64,000 nt of DNA from Rhyzopertha dominica (lineage: Eukaryota > Arthropoda > Insecta > Coleoptera > Bostrichidae): NCBI GenBank assembly GCA_025024175.1, contig QCXZ01000053.1, positions 9,300,001-9,364,000 of the forward strand, in the 5' to 3' direction. Numbering within the stretch: the stretch's first letter is position 1; each line of letters opens with the position of its first letter. The notes beneath the pieces are model-generated. The model was not told where the DNA came from, searched no databases, and saw only the letters and a list, made by a program, of their open reading frames with translations. A program made the position numbers and the translations under genes. Below are positions 1-9,620 of the stretch, in pieces.

Positions 1-2
1 CT

Positions 3-128
3 TTATAATTTATAATCAAATAATGGCAAGTTATGATGTAAAAAAATTAGTTGTTCTCCATTTTCTGGCAAAAGTCTGTTTCGCTTAGCTTCATAAACAT
101 TTCCAGCTTCTGAAAACAATCGTTCGCT
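3..128 (-). pseudogene. hAT transposase C-terminal remnant
   Basis: The minus strand encodes a short frame, from about 128 down to a TAA at 3-5, reading SERLFSEAGN and later RNRLLPENGEQL. This matches the hAT C-terminal dimerisation region (the ASxERxFS...A motif followed by RxxL.P...E). It is broken off upstream of 128, where unrelated sequence with repeated CTCGGAT words begins. It probably belongs to the same hAT element as the BED finger exon at 320-681, with the catalytic middle deleted. Family assignment is by motif only. Confidence 0.6.
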
Positions 129-129
129 G

Positions 130-290
130 TATACGGTACTGGCTGGTGTATACAAATACTTACGATGACAGCTCGGATAATGCGGACAAATCTAATTTGA
201 ATTTGGGCTCGGATAAGCCGGATCTCGGATAACTGAGACTCGGATAGTCGAGACTCCGGTGTATGCATATTTACCCACGCTTCAGTATTT
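130..290. repeat. CTCGGAT-word repeat cluster
   Basis: CTCGGAT or a close variant recurs about five times between 165 and 250, interrupting the hAT remnant on either side. No coding signal was seen. It may be a decayed terminal region of another DNA transposon. Confidence 0.35.
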
Positions 291-319
291 GTCTACAAGA
301 TAAGTTATTTGCGACTTAC

Positions 320-681
320 CCATATCGGTAACAATAGAAATTGGTTGACTGTCTACTGCAGTCATCCTGCCAATTGCATTGTGTAGTTCTTTGGCCCTTT
401 TGTCATTTATACCCCACTTTTTTATTTTCAAATAGTCATCCACTTTGGTTTGCTTTACACTTGATGTAGTTAGTGTTCCCAGTTCGTGTTCTTCGGACGA
501 CGGTTTAATTTTTACATAAAGTTCTGGATGCTTGTTTCACATGCTTAAGTAAAGCAGACGTAGACGCTGCCTTTCCCACCCCTCCTCGAGAAATTCTTGT
601 TTTGCATATTGTACATACTGCTTTTGTATTATCCGCTTCATCTACATCAAAATAACACCAAACTTTGCTTTTTGTGGCCAT
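320..681 (-). pseudogene. hAT transposase N-terminus with BED zinc finger
   Basis: Reading from the ATG at 679-681 on the minus strand gives a BED-type finger. VWCYFDV is followed by CTIC (the Cys pair), then TSALLKHVK for the His region, typical of zf-BED hAT transposases. A stop and frame changes follow. A second conserved hAT block resembling HNAIGRMTAVDSQPISIV is legible to about 322. The minus-strand sequence there ends in a good splice donor (G|GTAAGT at 320/319). The catalytic core is missing. It is a deletion derivative paired with the C-terminal remnant at 3-128. Confidence 0.65.
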
Positions 682-764
682 ATTCTTTTACTATTGCACT
701 AATAAAACTTGTCGCCTGTCGATGCACGTTCAGAATTCTGTTCTATCGCGCTCGGTCCTTCTCG

Positions 765-860
765 TGACCGGGTAACGGGTACCGGATACCGGGTACCAGG
801 TTATCCGGTATCCGGCTTGGAATTTTGACCGAGTACCCGTTATCCGGTATTTTCAAAAAG
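765..860. repeat. GGGTACCGG-type subterminal repeat cluster
   Basis: A GC-rich cluster of degenerate GGGTACCGG / GGTATCCGG words on both strands lies just outside the 5' end of the hAT BED exon. Clusters of short motifs near element ends are typical transposase-binding subterminal repeats of hAT elements, so this is inferred to be the 5' end of that hAT. No terminal inverted repeat was confirmed. Confidence 0.45.
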
Positions 861-1084
861 TGGATCCGCGGCATCCCTAAATAAAACCTAGCTTTGGGTC
901 GATTCATAACCATGGACGAAACATGAGTTCGTTAGTTTACACCAGAGATGAAGGGACAGTAAAAACAATGGACTAAAAGGGAAGAATCAGCTCCAAAGAA
1001 GGCAAACGCAGTTCCTTCTGCAGGCAAAATAAAAGCGCCAGCTTTTTTAGGATGCGCGTGATATAATACAGAGTTTCTATAAAT

Positions 1085-1445
1085 GATTCATGCATCCAGG
1101 GCGCTTATGGAAATTATCGATTCAATCAGTTTGACGCCTCTCAGGAAAGTGACGTATACTTGTCATCTGTCGATTTTTTAATTACTTGATATATTCTAAT
1201 ATGGGAAAACGCCTGAGAGTGTGTATTTTCAACATATTCTCTAGTTTTGTGGGATAATTAACTTTAAGGTTGCAAAAAGCTCACATTTCGGAGCTGTGGT
1301 GTGACATTGACCTGCAACTTTAAAGTACCTACTATCGCCGTGCACCGTAGCTTGGCAGCAGTTACAAAAAGGCGGCACAAAGAATTGAAAAATCAACGCC
1401 GCCCGCGTTGCCGAATCATTTATGGAAACCCTGTATAAAACAATC
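1085..1445 (-). repeat. Dispersed repeat R1, copy 1
   Basis: About 350 bp that reappears, on the other strand, in HIPK intron 3 at 34247-34865. Shared stretches include the ends (TTTCCATAAAT next to a CAGGGT/ACGGGG terminus), GGCGTTGATTT, CTGCTGCCAAGCT, CAGCTCCGAAATGTGAGCTTT and CTGAGAGGCG. It has no coding capacity. It is probably a nonautonomous DNA transposon or a fragment of one. Confidence 0.6.
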
Positions 1446-1724
1446 AACGGCGAATATTATGCGAACTTATTTCAGCGTTTCAATGATGAAATCAAAATAA
1501 AAACGGCCAAATTTGAAAAAAAAATAAGTTTTGTTGCATCGATACAATGTACCAGTTATTGCCACAACCAAAAATGTACCAGTTTACACATCTGTTATCG
1601 TCACAATCAAAATCAACGAGTTGGAATTGCTCCCTCCGCCATCTATTCGCCTGATTAAGTCCCCTCGGGTTTAGTTTGTTTAAAAAAAATGGCTCGGTGG
1701 ACTATAATTTACCAATAATGGGGA

Positions 1725-1860
1725 AGTGGTGTGTGCAGTTGAAGAATATTTTGTGGAGCTTGACAATTCCCACTATAAAAAAAGGTATCATAGCCGTTGG
1801 TCATCGCTGGAGTATCGATGTATCGAGCTGAAAGGTGACTGTGGAGAAATAAAGATGTTT
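1725..1860 (+). pseudogene. Mariner transposase C-terminal fragment
   Basis: Across two frames the plus strand reads VEEYFVELDNSHYKKG then GHRW then a CIELKGD-like string, which is the usual end of a mariner transposase. Frameshifts and stops separate the blocks, and the remainder of the element was not found nearby. Confidence 0.5.
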
Positions 1861-2089
1861 TTCCCTAATTTATTACGTCCTGTTTGTTAGGCCGGCGACT
1901 ACCTTCGTATCTTAACACTCCCACTTGTGTTGTACACCCAATTTCAGTCCGTTATCAAATTGTTCAGCAGAAACTTTATACTCGAACATTCGTTGATGTG
2001 AAAGATTTGGTTTGATGCCACCCCATAATTCATATGGTAATTTATCAAACTGTTTTCTATTTAATTCAAATCTTGTGTAGATTTTGGGA

Positions 2090-2310
2090 CACCCTAAGAG
2101 TGTTAGAAGTTCTTGTAGCTGAACAACGTTATCAGATTATGCAGTTTGATGTAAAAACTGTCTTTTATATGGACACTGCCATTTGTGAGCCTGAACAAAT
2201 ATAGAAACTGAAGAAATCTTTATATGGACTTAAGCAGTGACCACGCTGCGGGAATAAGGTCTATAGTGTTCTGGACATAGACAGAAAGCTGCAGATCGGG
2301 GCAAACCCGG
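2090..2310 (+). pseudogene. Ty1/copia reverse transcriptase fragment
   Basis: The plus strand encodes EVLVAEQRYQIMQFDVKTVF and, after a frameshift, LKKSLYGLKQ. These correspond to the copia RT blocks AFLYG and KSLYGLKQ. The expected Y at the first block is disrupted and a stop follows the second. It is an isolated, decayed fragment with no LTRs recognised. Confidence 0.6.
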
Positions 2311-2689
2311 CATAGGCCATTTTACATAAACCAGAATAGCAAAGATTACCTTAGATAGCTGCAGCAGGCAAGCAATTTTCGTGGAAATATTGTAGGAAGA
2401 AAATATTCAGTAGTGGCTAGGTATTATCAGTTTAGTTTCGTTCATTAAGTTTTTGATCTCAAGCAGAAGCAAGCAAGAAGGCCAAAGTTTCAAAAATATA
2501 TCAAGCATATTCCAAAAATACGGTTTCAACTGCAAAGTCCGCATTGGAAGAATTATTAGGCGCTGGAATCGAAATCCCCTACAAACTGACCCATTTTCAG
2601 TAACTAATAAGTTTACTTATTAATTGTTAAGTTTCATTAATCGTATTTTTATTACTTTTACCAACCTTCTTCGAACCATTCGATTTTCC

Positions 2690-3340
2690 TATTAAAAATT
2701 AAATCGAAGACATTACATAATGGATTTGGCCAGAATTGTTCAACGACGAATTCGATATTTAGAAGCCATCGAAAAATATCGAAGTATGAACCGAAACATA
2801 GACAAACAAGACTTGGTTTGATGCCCACGGCGTGAAACAAAAAAGGCTCGCATATAGATCGCGTAGATATATGTTTAAAGCACCACCGTCTCGTGGGAAA
2901 CGAGTGATCATTTTGCATGCTGGTGGAACCAAAGGGAGGGTATCAAATGGTCTAATATCCGCCAAAAATGTTTTAAAAAATGCAATGCTGGCTATTACGA
3001 CGATATGTCATCGCTGTATGATGAGTGGTGCCAAAAACAGTTATTTCCAAATGTTCCTACTGGAACTGTTATTGTTATAGACGTTGCACAATCTCATTCA
3101 AGACATTCCGAATGTGTCGACAAGAAAGTCCGAAATCGTTAATTTCTTGAATTCAAAAAATGTAATCGTTTCATTTACAGCGAAAACAAAAATAAAGTAC
3201 TTTAAACTTTAGTTGTCAGCATAAATTGTTCAAAACTTACCCTGTAGATGAAATGGCAAAGATGTACAATTGCAAAGTTTTAACATTACCCCCATATTTT
3301 TGTATTTTTAATCCAAATGAACTATATGTGGGACCTTGAA
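2690..3340 (+). pseudogene. DDE (IS630/Tc1-superfamily type) transposase pseudogene
   Basis: Several plus-strand blocks in shifting frames fit one family of insect DDE transposases: FDAHGVKQKRLAYRS, APPSRGKRVIILHAGG, YYDDMSSLYDEWCQKQLFPN, VIVIDVAQSHS and VDEMAKMYNCK, ending with FCIF.P near 3300. The second catalytic region, normally ID/MDNAPYHS, is altered to IDVAQSHS. At least three frame changes show it is dead. The Harbinger palindrome begins about 60 bp after its 3' end. Confidence 0.6.
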
Positions 3341-3548
3341 TTAAATATAAAAAAATATATTTTGACTTGTTTCCTTTAAAGTTTTTTGGGCACCTTAAGG
3401 TCCCCACAGACGTCGTTCTTTTCTGGCAGTTTTACCCGGACGGGTAAAACTGCACGGGTAAACACGAACAACGACTGTATCCACACATGCACGGTGAAAA
3501 TTCGCTCAGTTTATTCTTTTCAATTTAAATATTCGGACGTGAAACGCG

Positions 3549-5673
3549 ATGGATGCCACGACGACATTGGCAGTGGCAGCGGCATTGGCTGCAAGACAAT
3601 TGGAAAAGCAAAAAACACGTTCAAAGTGGGCCAAAAAATGGCTACTTAAACGAAGAAAATTTTCCCATGTAAATCTATTAAATGAATTACGGCTAGAACC
3701 AGGAGATTGGTTTAATTACTTGCGTATGGACGAAGAAGTATATTTAGAACTACTTACATTGGTAACACCATTAATTCAAAAACAGGACACCTGTATGAGA
3801 CAAAGTATCTCACCACACGAGCGGCTTACTGCCACATTAAGATTTTTAGCGACAGGAAGAAGCTACGAAGACTTGAAATTTTCCGTGGCGATATCGCCCC
3901 AGGCGCTTGGACAAATTATTCCGGAAACATGCAAGGCTATTACTTCTGTTTTAAAATATAACTATTTAAAGGTAAGAATAAGTTTTTATTTCAAATATTT
4001 AAACAAAACTAGTCTCAAAACTGAAAATAACACATGTTAAACAATTCAACAAATTAAAGTAATTCTGAAAGTATGATAATATAACGGCTTAAGGCAAATT
4101 CTGAATGTCTGTTGCAAACCCCGAGTAAAATGCACTCGCACAGGTTGTTTGGGAAACATCAACTTCATTGTGATGGGACACACCTGCATAGCCTAATGTC
4201 ATTTGGGAATGTGGAGCGGATTGCCAATGCTGATGATTGTCATTATTTGTCAAAGACATCTTTGTCTGTTTTGTAATATTTCCCAGCGCAGCTTCAAACA
4301 AAATGTCGGAAATCAATTTGTCCGCCATTAATGCTGCATCAGGAGGAAGATTTCTTAATTTACTGGCAACATTTTTTCCCACAATGTCAAAGCTGTCTTC
4401 TTGCATATCCAACTTGGCCTTGACTTTATTCAACACTTCGTCCGCTTTGTCCCTTAAACGTTTTTTTGTGTTACTACCTATTGAAGGGGTCTTATTAGAA
4501 GCTGCTGACATTGAACGTGGTGTGCTCGTAATTTCAGAAGATAGTGGAGAATTTGTTTGCCCATCTATATTATCATCGCTGTCCTAAAAAAATATTCTCT
4601 AATAGCTTAAAGAATTACATATACCGGGTGGCCCAGGATGTTGTTACCCCCAATATTTTTCGTAATTTTTGAAATAAAAGTTGATATTGCTTCCGGTTGA
4701 ACCGCAAGTTATTTTGATCTTCTAATTTCGTCAAAAAATGACAATTTACGTTTTACTACAACCTAAAATTTTTAAAATTTTAATTCAAAAACTACGAAAA
4801 AAATGGGGGGTAACAACATCCTGAGCCACCCGGTACATTTTACATATTTAACAATTTATTATTTTTTAGTTTCCCTCAACCGAAGAAGAATGGATAGCCA
4901 TAGCTAAAGAATTTGAAGAACGGTGGAACTTTCCACATTGCCTGGGGGCCGTAGATGGCAAGCACGTTAATATAGTCCCACCTCCACAAAGTGGTTCCTA
5001 TTACTACAATTACAAGGGCGGACATAGTATCGTATTGATGGCAATTGCTAGCGCTAAGTATGAATTTATCATGTGCGATTGTGGTACAAATGGTAGAGTG
5101 TCGGACGGTGGAGTAATATAGAATACCCTGTTTTATCATAAACTTGAAAATGGTACTCTTAGACTCCCAGCAAGTTGTAAAACAGACATCAGTAATGGAC
5201 CACTACCGTATGTATTTATTGGAGATGAAGCTTTCGCGATGAGAGACAATTTTTTGAAGCCATTTGGTCAAAAAGAATTAAACAAAGAACGAAGAATATT
5301 TAACTACAGATTATCTAGAGCACGCCGTATTATAGAAAACACATTTGGGATAATGGTTGCGAGATTTAGGATCTTTCATAGTGCCATTAATTTAAAATTG
5401 GAAAATATTGATAGAGTTGTTATGGCATGTTGTACCTTACATAATTTTCTAATTAGGAAGCGCCGAGAAAATTACGCACCTTCAAATTGTTTTTATTCAG
5501 AAGAACCTCGAACAGGACGTATAGAAAACGGTTTAAGTGCTGAAACAGCAACTATAAATTTACGACATGGACACAATCGACATGCATCTGAAGAAGCGAA
5601 GAGAGTTCGTAATTTATTTATGAATTATTTAAATAACGAGGGGTCCATACCTTGGCAAGATAAATTTGCTTAG
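3549..5673 (+). pseudogene. Harbinger transposase (H1), in-frame stop
   Basis: Nuclease-type PIF/Harbinger (HARBI1-like) transposase in two exons. Exon 1 is 3549-3971 (141 codons, donor G|GTAAGA). Exon 2 is 4870-5673 (acceptor TTTTTTAG). Exon 1 carries the helix-turn-helix-like region with RFLATGRSYEDLKFSV. Exon 2 starts FPSTEEEW and has the catalytic blocks [14 protein letters not shown] (first Asp), VFIGDEAF (second Asp) and LSRARRIIENTFGI (Glu). The predicted length of 408 codons is normal for the family. A TAG at 5119-5121 (codon 225, after SDGGVI) interrupts the frame, and the same stop is in H2. Unless read through, the protein is truncated before the second Asp. The 898-bp intron contains the last MADF exon on the other strand. 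Confidence 0.85.
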
Positions 5674-6217
5674 TATGTAGGCATGTCTCCAATTTCTTAT
5701 GATTTCTGATATTTAAATAAATATATAAAGCTTTTACGCACAAACCTAAAAGATTCTTTTCTCTTTTTCATCCTGCTACATCCCCACTATTATCAACATA
5801 CTGTCTTTATGTAACAAATTATTATGAGTACTTACTTGACTATGAGAGGTAGTATCGTCAATATTCGATACACTTTCTCTTGGCATTTCGTGGTCTGTCA
5901 AAAATAATAGGTGTTCATAGTACCATAAATGGGGCACATACAGCTCATCAGTGCCCGCACCCGATTTCTTAGAAGCATTGACTTTTTTAAACTCTTCGGA
6001 AGCAGCCACGAAGAGAGTCAATTTTCTTTTTAACCGAATCTCTTGTTGCAGACTCGTCTGCTTCTTTTAATTTAAGAACCATATCTTCGTAGGCCTTATT
6101 TTTCTTTTCCCGATCGGAATATTCTGCGGACTTAATTTTCCACAGACACGCATGGCTTCTGTAACGTTCTATGAACTCGATTATAAATTGTTTCGAGAAA
6201 TTCCTTAAATCACCCAT
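4089..6217 (-). pseudogene. Harbinger-borne MADF/BESS partner protein (H1)
   Basis: Second gene of the element, presumed to be the DNA-binding partner used by PIF/Harbinger transposases. On the minus strand, exon 1 is 6217-5836, starting MGDLRNFSKQFI. It encodes a MADF-type domain (FIERYRSHACLWKIKSAEYS, later VKKKIDSLRGCF and YVPHLWYYEHLLFL) and ends at a CAA|GTAAGT donor. Exon 2 is 4583-4089, with an acid-rich linker then a helical C-terminal part containing LRDKADEVLNKVKAKL. A one-nucleotide-type frame change at about 6000-6010, between CFRR and EFKKVN, breaks exon 1; it is identical in H2. The upstream in-frame ATG at 6272-6274 would add 19 residues, but the domain starts at MGDL. The 1252-bp intron contains transposase exon 2. 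Confidence 0.75.
4624..4833. mobile_element. 210-bp MITE nested in H1
   Basis: Terminal inverted repeats CCGGGTGGC(C/T)CAGGATGTTG continue into GTTACCCCC and are flanked by TA on both sides (4622-4623, 4834-4835). This is the signature of a Tc1/mariner-type MITE. It lies in the stretch that is intronic for both Harbinger genes. The same insertion is present at the mirrored position in H2. Confidence 0.8.
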
Positions 6218-6485
6218 ATTAATAAAAAAACAACAAAAACAGGGACAATGTTTGGGCAATACTGGCACCGACACTGAACTAAACCATCGTTTTTACCCGC
6301 ATAGGCACACACACGCGCCGACATGCACGAACACGTTCCAAAACGGACGGTTAAAATCAAGCCGAAGCAGATATTTTTAAACGCCGGCAAGAAGGACGGT
6401 TTTCGGCCACACACCGCCGTTTATACCCGTACGGTTTTACCCGTCCGGGTAAAACTGCCAGAAAAGAACGACGTCTGTGGGGCCC

Positions 6486-6533
6486 TTAACAATGGATCCA
6501 AATTGCTCATTGTAAGAAGGCACGTGCCCTAAA
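6486..6533. other. 48-bp spacer at the palindrome centre
   Basis: This is the only unpaired sequence between the two Harbinger arms. It starts TTAACAATGG and ends CACGTGCCCTAAA. It is not itself symmetrical. It shows no coding content. Confidence 0.85.
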
Positions 6534-6801
6534 GGGCCCCACAGACGTCGTTCTTTTCTGGCAGTTTTACCCGGACGGGTAAAACCGTACGGGTATAAAC
6601 GGCGGTGTGTGGCCGAAAACCGTCCTTCTTGCCGGCGTTTAAAAATATCTGCTTCGGCTTGATTTTAACCGTCCGTTTTGGAACGTGTTCGTGCATGTCG
6701 GCGCGTGTGTGTGCCTATGCGGGTAAAAACGATGGTTTAGTTCAGTGTCGGTGCCAGTATTGCCCAAACATTGTCCCTGTTTTTGTTGTTTTTTTATTAA
6801 T

Positions 6802-8930
6802 ATGGGTGATTTAAGGAATTTCTCGAAACAATTTATAATCGAGTTCATAGAACGTTACAGAAGCCATGCGTGTCTGTGGAAAATTAAGTCCGCAGAATAT
6901 TCCGATCGGGAAAAGAAAAATAAGGCCTACGAAGATATGGTTCTTAAATTAAAAGAAGCAGACGAGTCTGCAACAAGAGATTCGGTTAAAAAGAAAATTG
7001 ACTCTCTTCGTGGCTGCTTCCGAAGAGTTTAAAAAAGTCAATGCTTCTAAGAAATCGGGTGCGGGCACTGATGAGCTGTATGTGCCCCATTTATGGTACT
7101 ATGAACACCTATTATTTTTGACAGACCACGAAATGCCAAGAGAAAGTGTATCGAATATTGACGATACTACCTCTCATAGTCAAGTAAGTACTCATAATAA
7201 TTTGTTACATAAAGACAGTATGTTGATAATAGTGGGGATGTAGCAGGGTGAAAAAGAGAAAAGAATCTTTTAGGTTTGTGCGTAAAAGCTTTATATATTT
7301 ATTTAAATATCAGAAATCATAAGAAATTGGAGACATGCCTACATACTAAGCAAATTTATCTTGCCAAGGTATGGACCCCTCGTTATTTAAATAATTCATA
7401 AATAAATTACGAACTCTCTTCGCTTCTTCAGATGCATGTCGATTATGTCCATGTCGTAAATTTATAGTTGCTGGTTCAGCACTTAAACCGTTTTCTATAC
7501 GTCCTGTTCGAGGTTCTTCTGAATAAAAACAATTTGAAGGTGCGTAATTTTCTCGGCGCTTCCTAATTAGAAAATTATGTAAGGTACAACATGCCATAAC
7601 AACTCTATCAATATTTTCCAATTTTAAATTAATGGCACTATGAAAGATCCTAAATCTCGCAACCATTATCCCAAATGTGTTTTCTATAATACGGCGTGCT
7701 CTAGATAATCTGTAGTTAAATATTCTTCGTTCTTTGTTTAATTCTTTTTGACCAAATGGCTTCAAAAAATTGTCTCTCATCGCGAAAGCTTCATCTCCAA
7801 TAAATACATACGGTAGTGGTCCATTACTGATGTCTGTTTTACAACTTGCTGGGAGTCTAAGAGTACCATTTTCAAGTTTATGATAAAACAGGGTATTCTA
7901 TATTACTCCACCGTCCGACACTCTACCATTTGTACCACAATCGCACATGATAAATTCATACTTAGCGCTAGCAATTGCCATCAATACGATACTATGTCCG
8001 CCCTTGTAATTGTAGTAATAGGAACCACTTTGTGGAGGTGGGACTATATTAACGTGCTTGCCATCTACGGCCCCCAGGCAATGTGGAAAGTTCCACCGTT
8101 CTTCAAATTCTTTAGCTATGGCTATCCATTCTTCTTCGGTTGAGGGAAACTAAAAAATAATAAATTGTTAAATATGTAAAATGTACCGGGTGGCTCAGGA
8201 TGTTGTTACCCCCCATTTTTTTCGTAGTTTTTGAATTAAAATTTTAAAAATTTTAGGTTGTAGTAAAACGTAAATTGTCATTTTTTGACGAAATTAGAAG
8301 ATCAAAATAACTTGCGGTTTAACCGGAAGCAATATCAACTTTTATTTCAAAAATTACGAAAAATATTGGGGGTAACAACATCCTGGGCCACCCGGTATAT
8401 GTAATTCTTTAAGCTATTAGAGAATATTTTTTTAGGACAGCGATGATAATATAGATGGGCAAACAAATTCTCCACTATCTTCTGAAATTACGAGCACACC
8501 ACGTTCAATGTCAGCAGCTTCTAATAAGACCCCTTCAATAGGTAGTAACACAAAAAAACGTTTAAGGGACAAAGCGGACGAAGTGTTGAATAAAGTCAAG
8601 GCCAAGTTGGATATGCAAGAAGACAGCTTTGACATTGTGGGAAAAAATGTTGCCAGTAAATTAAGAAATCTTCCTCCTGATGCAGCATTAATGGCGGACA
8701 AATTGATTTCCGACATTTTGTTTGAAGCTGCGCTGGGAAATATTACAAAACAGACAAAGATGTCTTTGACAAATAATGACAATCATCAGCATTGGCAATC
8801 CGCTCCACATTCCCAAATGACATTAGGCTATGCAGGTGTGTCCCATCACAATGAAGTTGATGTTTCCCAAACAACCTGTGCGAGTGCATTTTACTCGGGG
8901 TTTGCAACAGACATTCAGAATTTGCCTTAA
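6802..8930 (+). pseudogene. Harbinger-borne MADF/BESS partner protein (H2)
   Basis: Mirror of the H1 MADF gene. Exon 1 is 6802-7183 (CAA|GTAAGT donor); exon 2 is 8436-8930 (acceptor TTTTTTTAG, TAA stop). The exon junction keeps the frame, joining a serine-rich tail to an acidic linker beginning DSDDNIDGQ. The same frame change after CFRR is present at about 7010-7020, so the full product would need a correction there. It could instead be expressed as an N-terminal 75-residue MADF fragment. Transposase exon 2 sits antisense inside its intron. Confidence 0.75.
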
Positions 8931-9470
8931 GCCGTTATATTATCATACTTTCAGAATTACTTTAATTTGTTGAATTGTTTAACATGTGTTATTTTCAGTT
9001 TTGAGACTAGTTTTGTTTAAATATTTGAAATAAAAACTTATTCTTACCTTTAAATAGTTATATTTTAAAACAGAAGTAATAGCCTTGCATGTTTCCGGAA
9101 TAATTTGTCCAAGCGCCTGGGGCGATATCGCCACGGAAAATTTCAAGTCTTCGTAGCTTCTTCCTGTCGCTAAAAATCTTAATGTGGCAGTAAGCCGCTC
9201 GTGTGGTGAGATACTTTGTCTCATACAGGTGTCCTGTTTTTGAATTAATGGTGTTACCAATGTAAGTAGTTCTAAATATACTTCTTCGTCCATACGCAAG
9301 TAATTAAACCAATCTCCTGGTTCTAGCCGTAATTCATTTAATAGATTTACATGGGAAAATTTTCTTCGTTTAAGTAGCCATTTTTTGGCCCACTTTGAAC
9401 GTGTTTTTTGCTTTTCCAATTGTCTTGCAGCCAATGCCGCCGCCACTGCCAATGTCGTCGTGGCATCCAT
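7346..9470 (-). pseudogene. Harbinger transposase (H2), in-frame stop
   Basis: Mirror of the H1 transposase. Exon 1 is 9470-9048, exon 2 is 8149-7346. Splice sites and the TAG (7898-7900) are identical to H1. The only residue difference seen is SAEPATINL here versus SAETATINL in H1. All catalytic blocks (AVDGKH, GDEAF, ENTFG) are present apart from the stop, so the copy may depend on transposase supplied by another element. Confidence 0.85.
8186..8395. mobile_element. 210-bp MITE nested in H2
   Basis: Mirror image of the MITE at 4624-4833, flanked by TA. Because the insertion point is identical, it predates the separation of the two Harbinger copies. Confidence 0.8.
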
Positions 9471-9620
9471 CGCGTTTCACGTCCGAATATTTAAATTGAA
9501 AAGAATAAACTGAGCGAATTTTCACCGTGCATGTGTGGATACAGTCGTTGTTCGTGTTTACCCGTGCAGTTTTACCCGTCCGGGTAAAACTGCCAGAAAA
9601 GAACGACGTCTGTGGGGACC

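Larger units (their letters stand above)
3399..6485 (+). mobile_element. PIF/Harbinger element, copy H1 (left arm of palindrome)
   Basis: The 3087-bp element is bounded by long terminal inverted repeats starting GGTCCCCACAGACGTCGTTC and, on the other strand, GGGCCCCACAGACGTCGTTC. They continue through a TTTTACCCGGACGGGTAAAA palindrome. TTA trinucleotides at 3395-3397 and 6486-6488 fit the 3-bp TWA target duplication of this superfamily if one terminal base is left unpaired. It contains a transposase gene (plus strand) and a MADF partner gene (minus strand) with interdigitated exons. Every position x has its partner at 13019-x in copy H2, so the arms align without gaps. Confidence 0.9.
6534..9620 (-). 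mobile_element. PIF/Harbinger element, copy H2 (right arm of palindrome)
   Basis: Inverted copy of H1, same length (3087 bp) and gap-free. The only coding difference found when comparing the translated frames is at 7474 versus 5545, which changes Thr to Pro in the transposase. Its flanks are CCTAAA on the left and TTTAGG on the right. These are complementary to each other rather than a direct 3-bp repeat, so a normal target duplication is not evident. Confidence 0.9.

Noticed and set aside
4876..5139. 87-codon minus-strand frame inside transposase exon 2
   Set aside because: Antisense of the conserved catalytic exon; no independent evidence.
6205..6848. Open frames of 69 codons on both strands at the palindrome centre
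   Set aside because: They lie in the terminal repeats and 5' ends of the Harbinger copies, appear in mirrored pairs and overlap the MADF start in other frames; antisense shadows.
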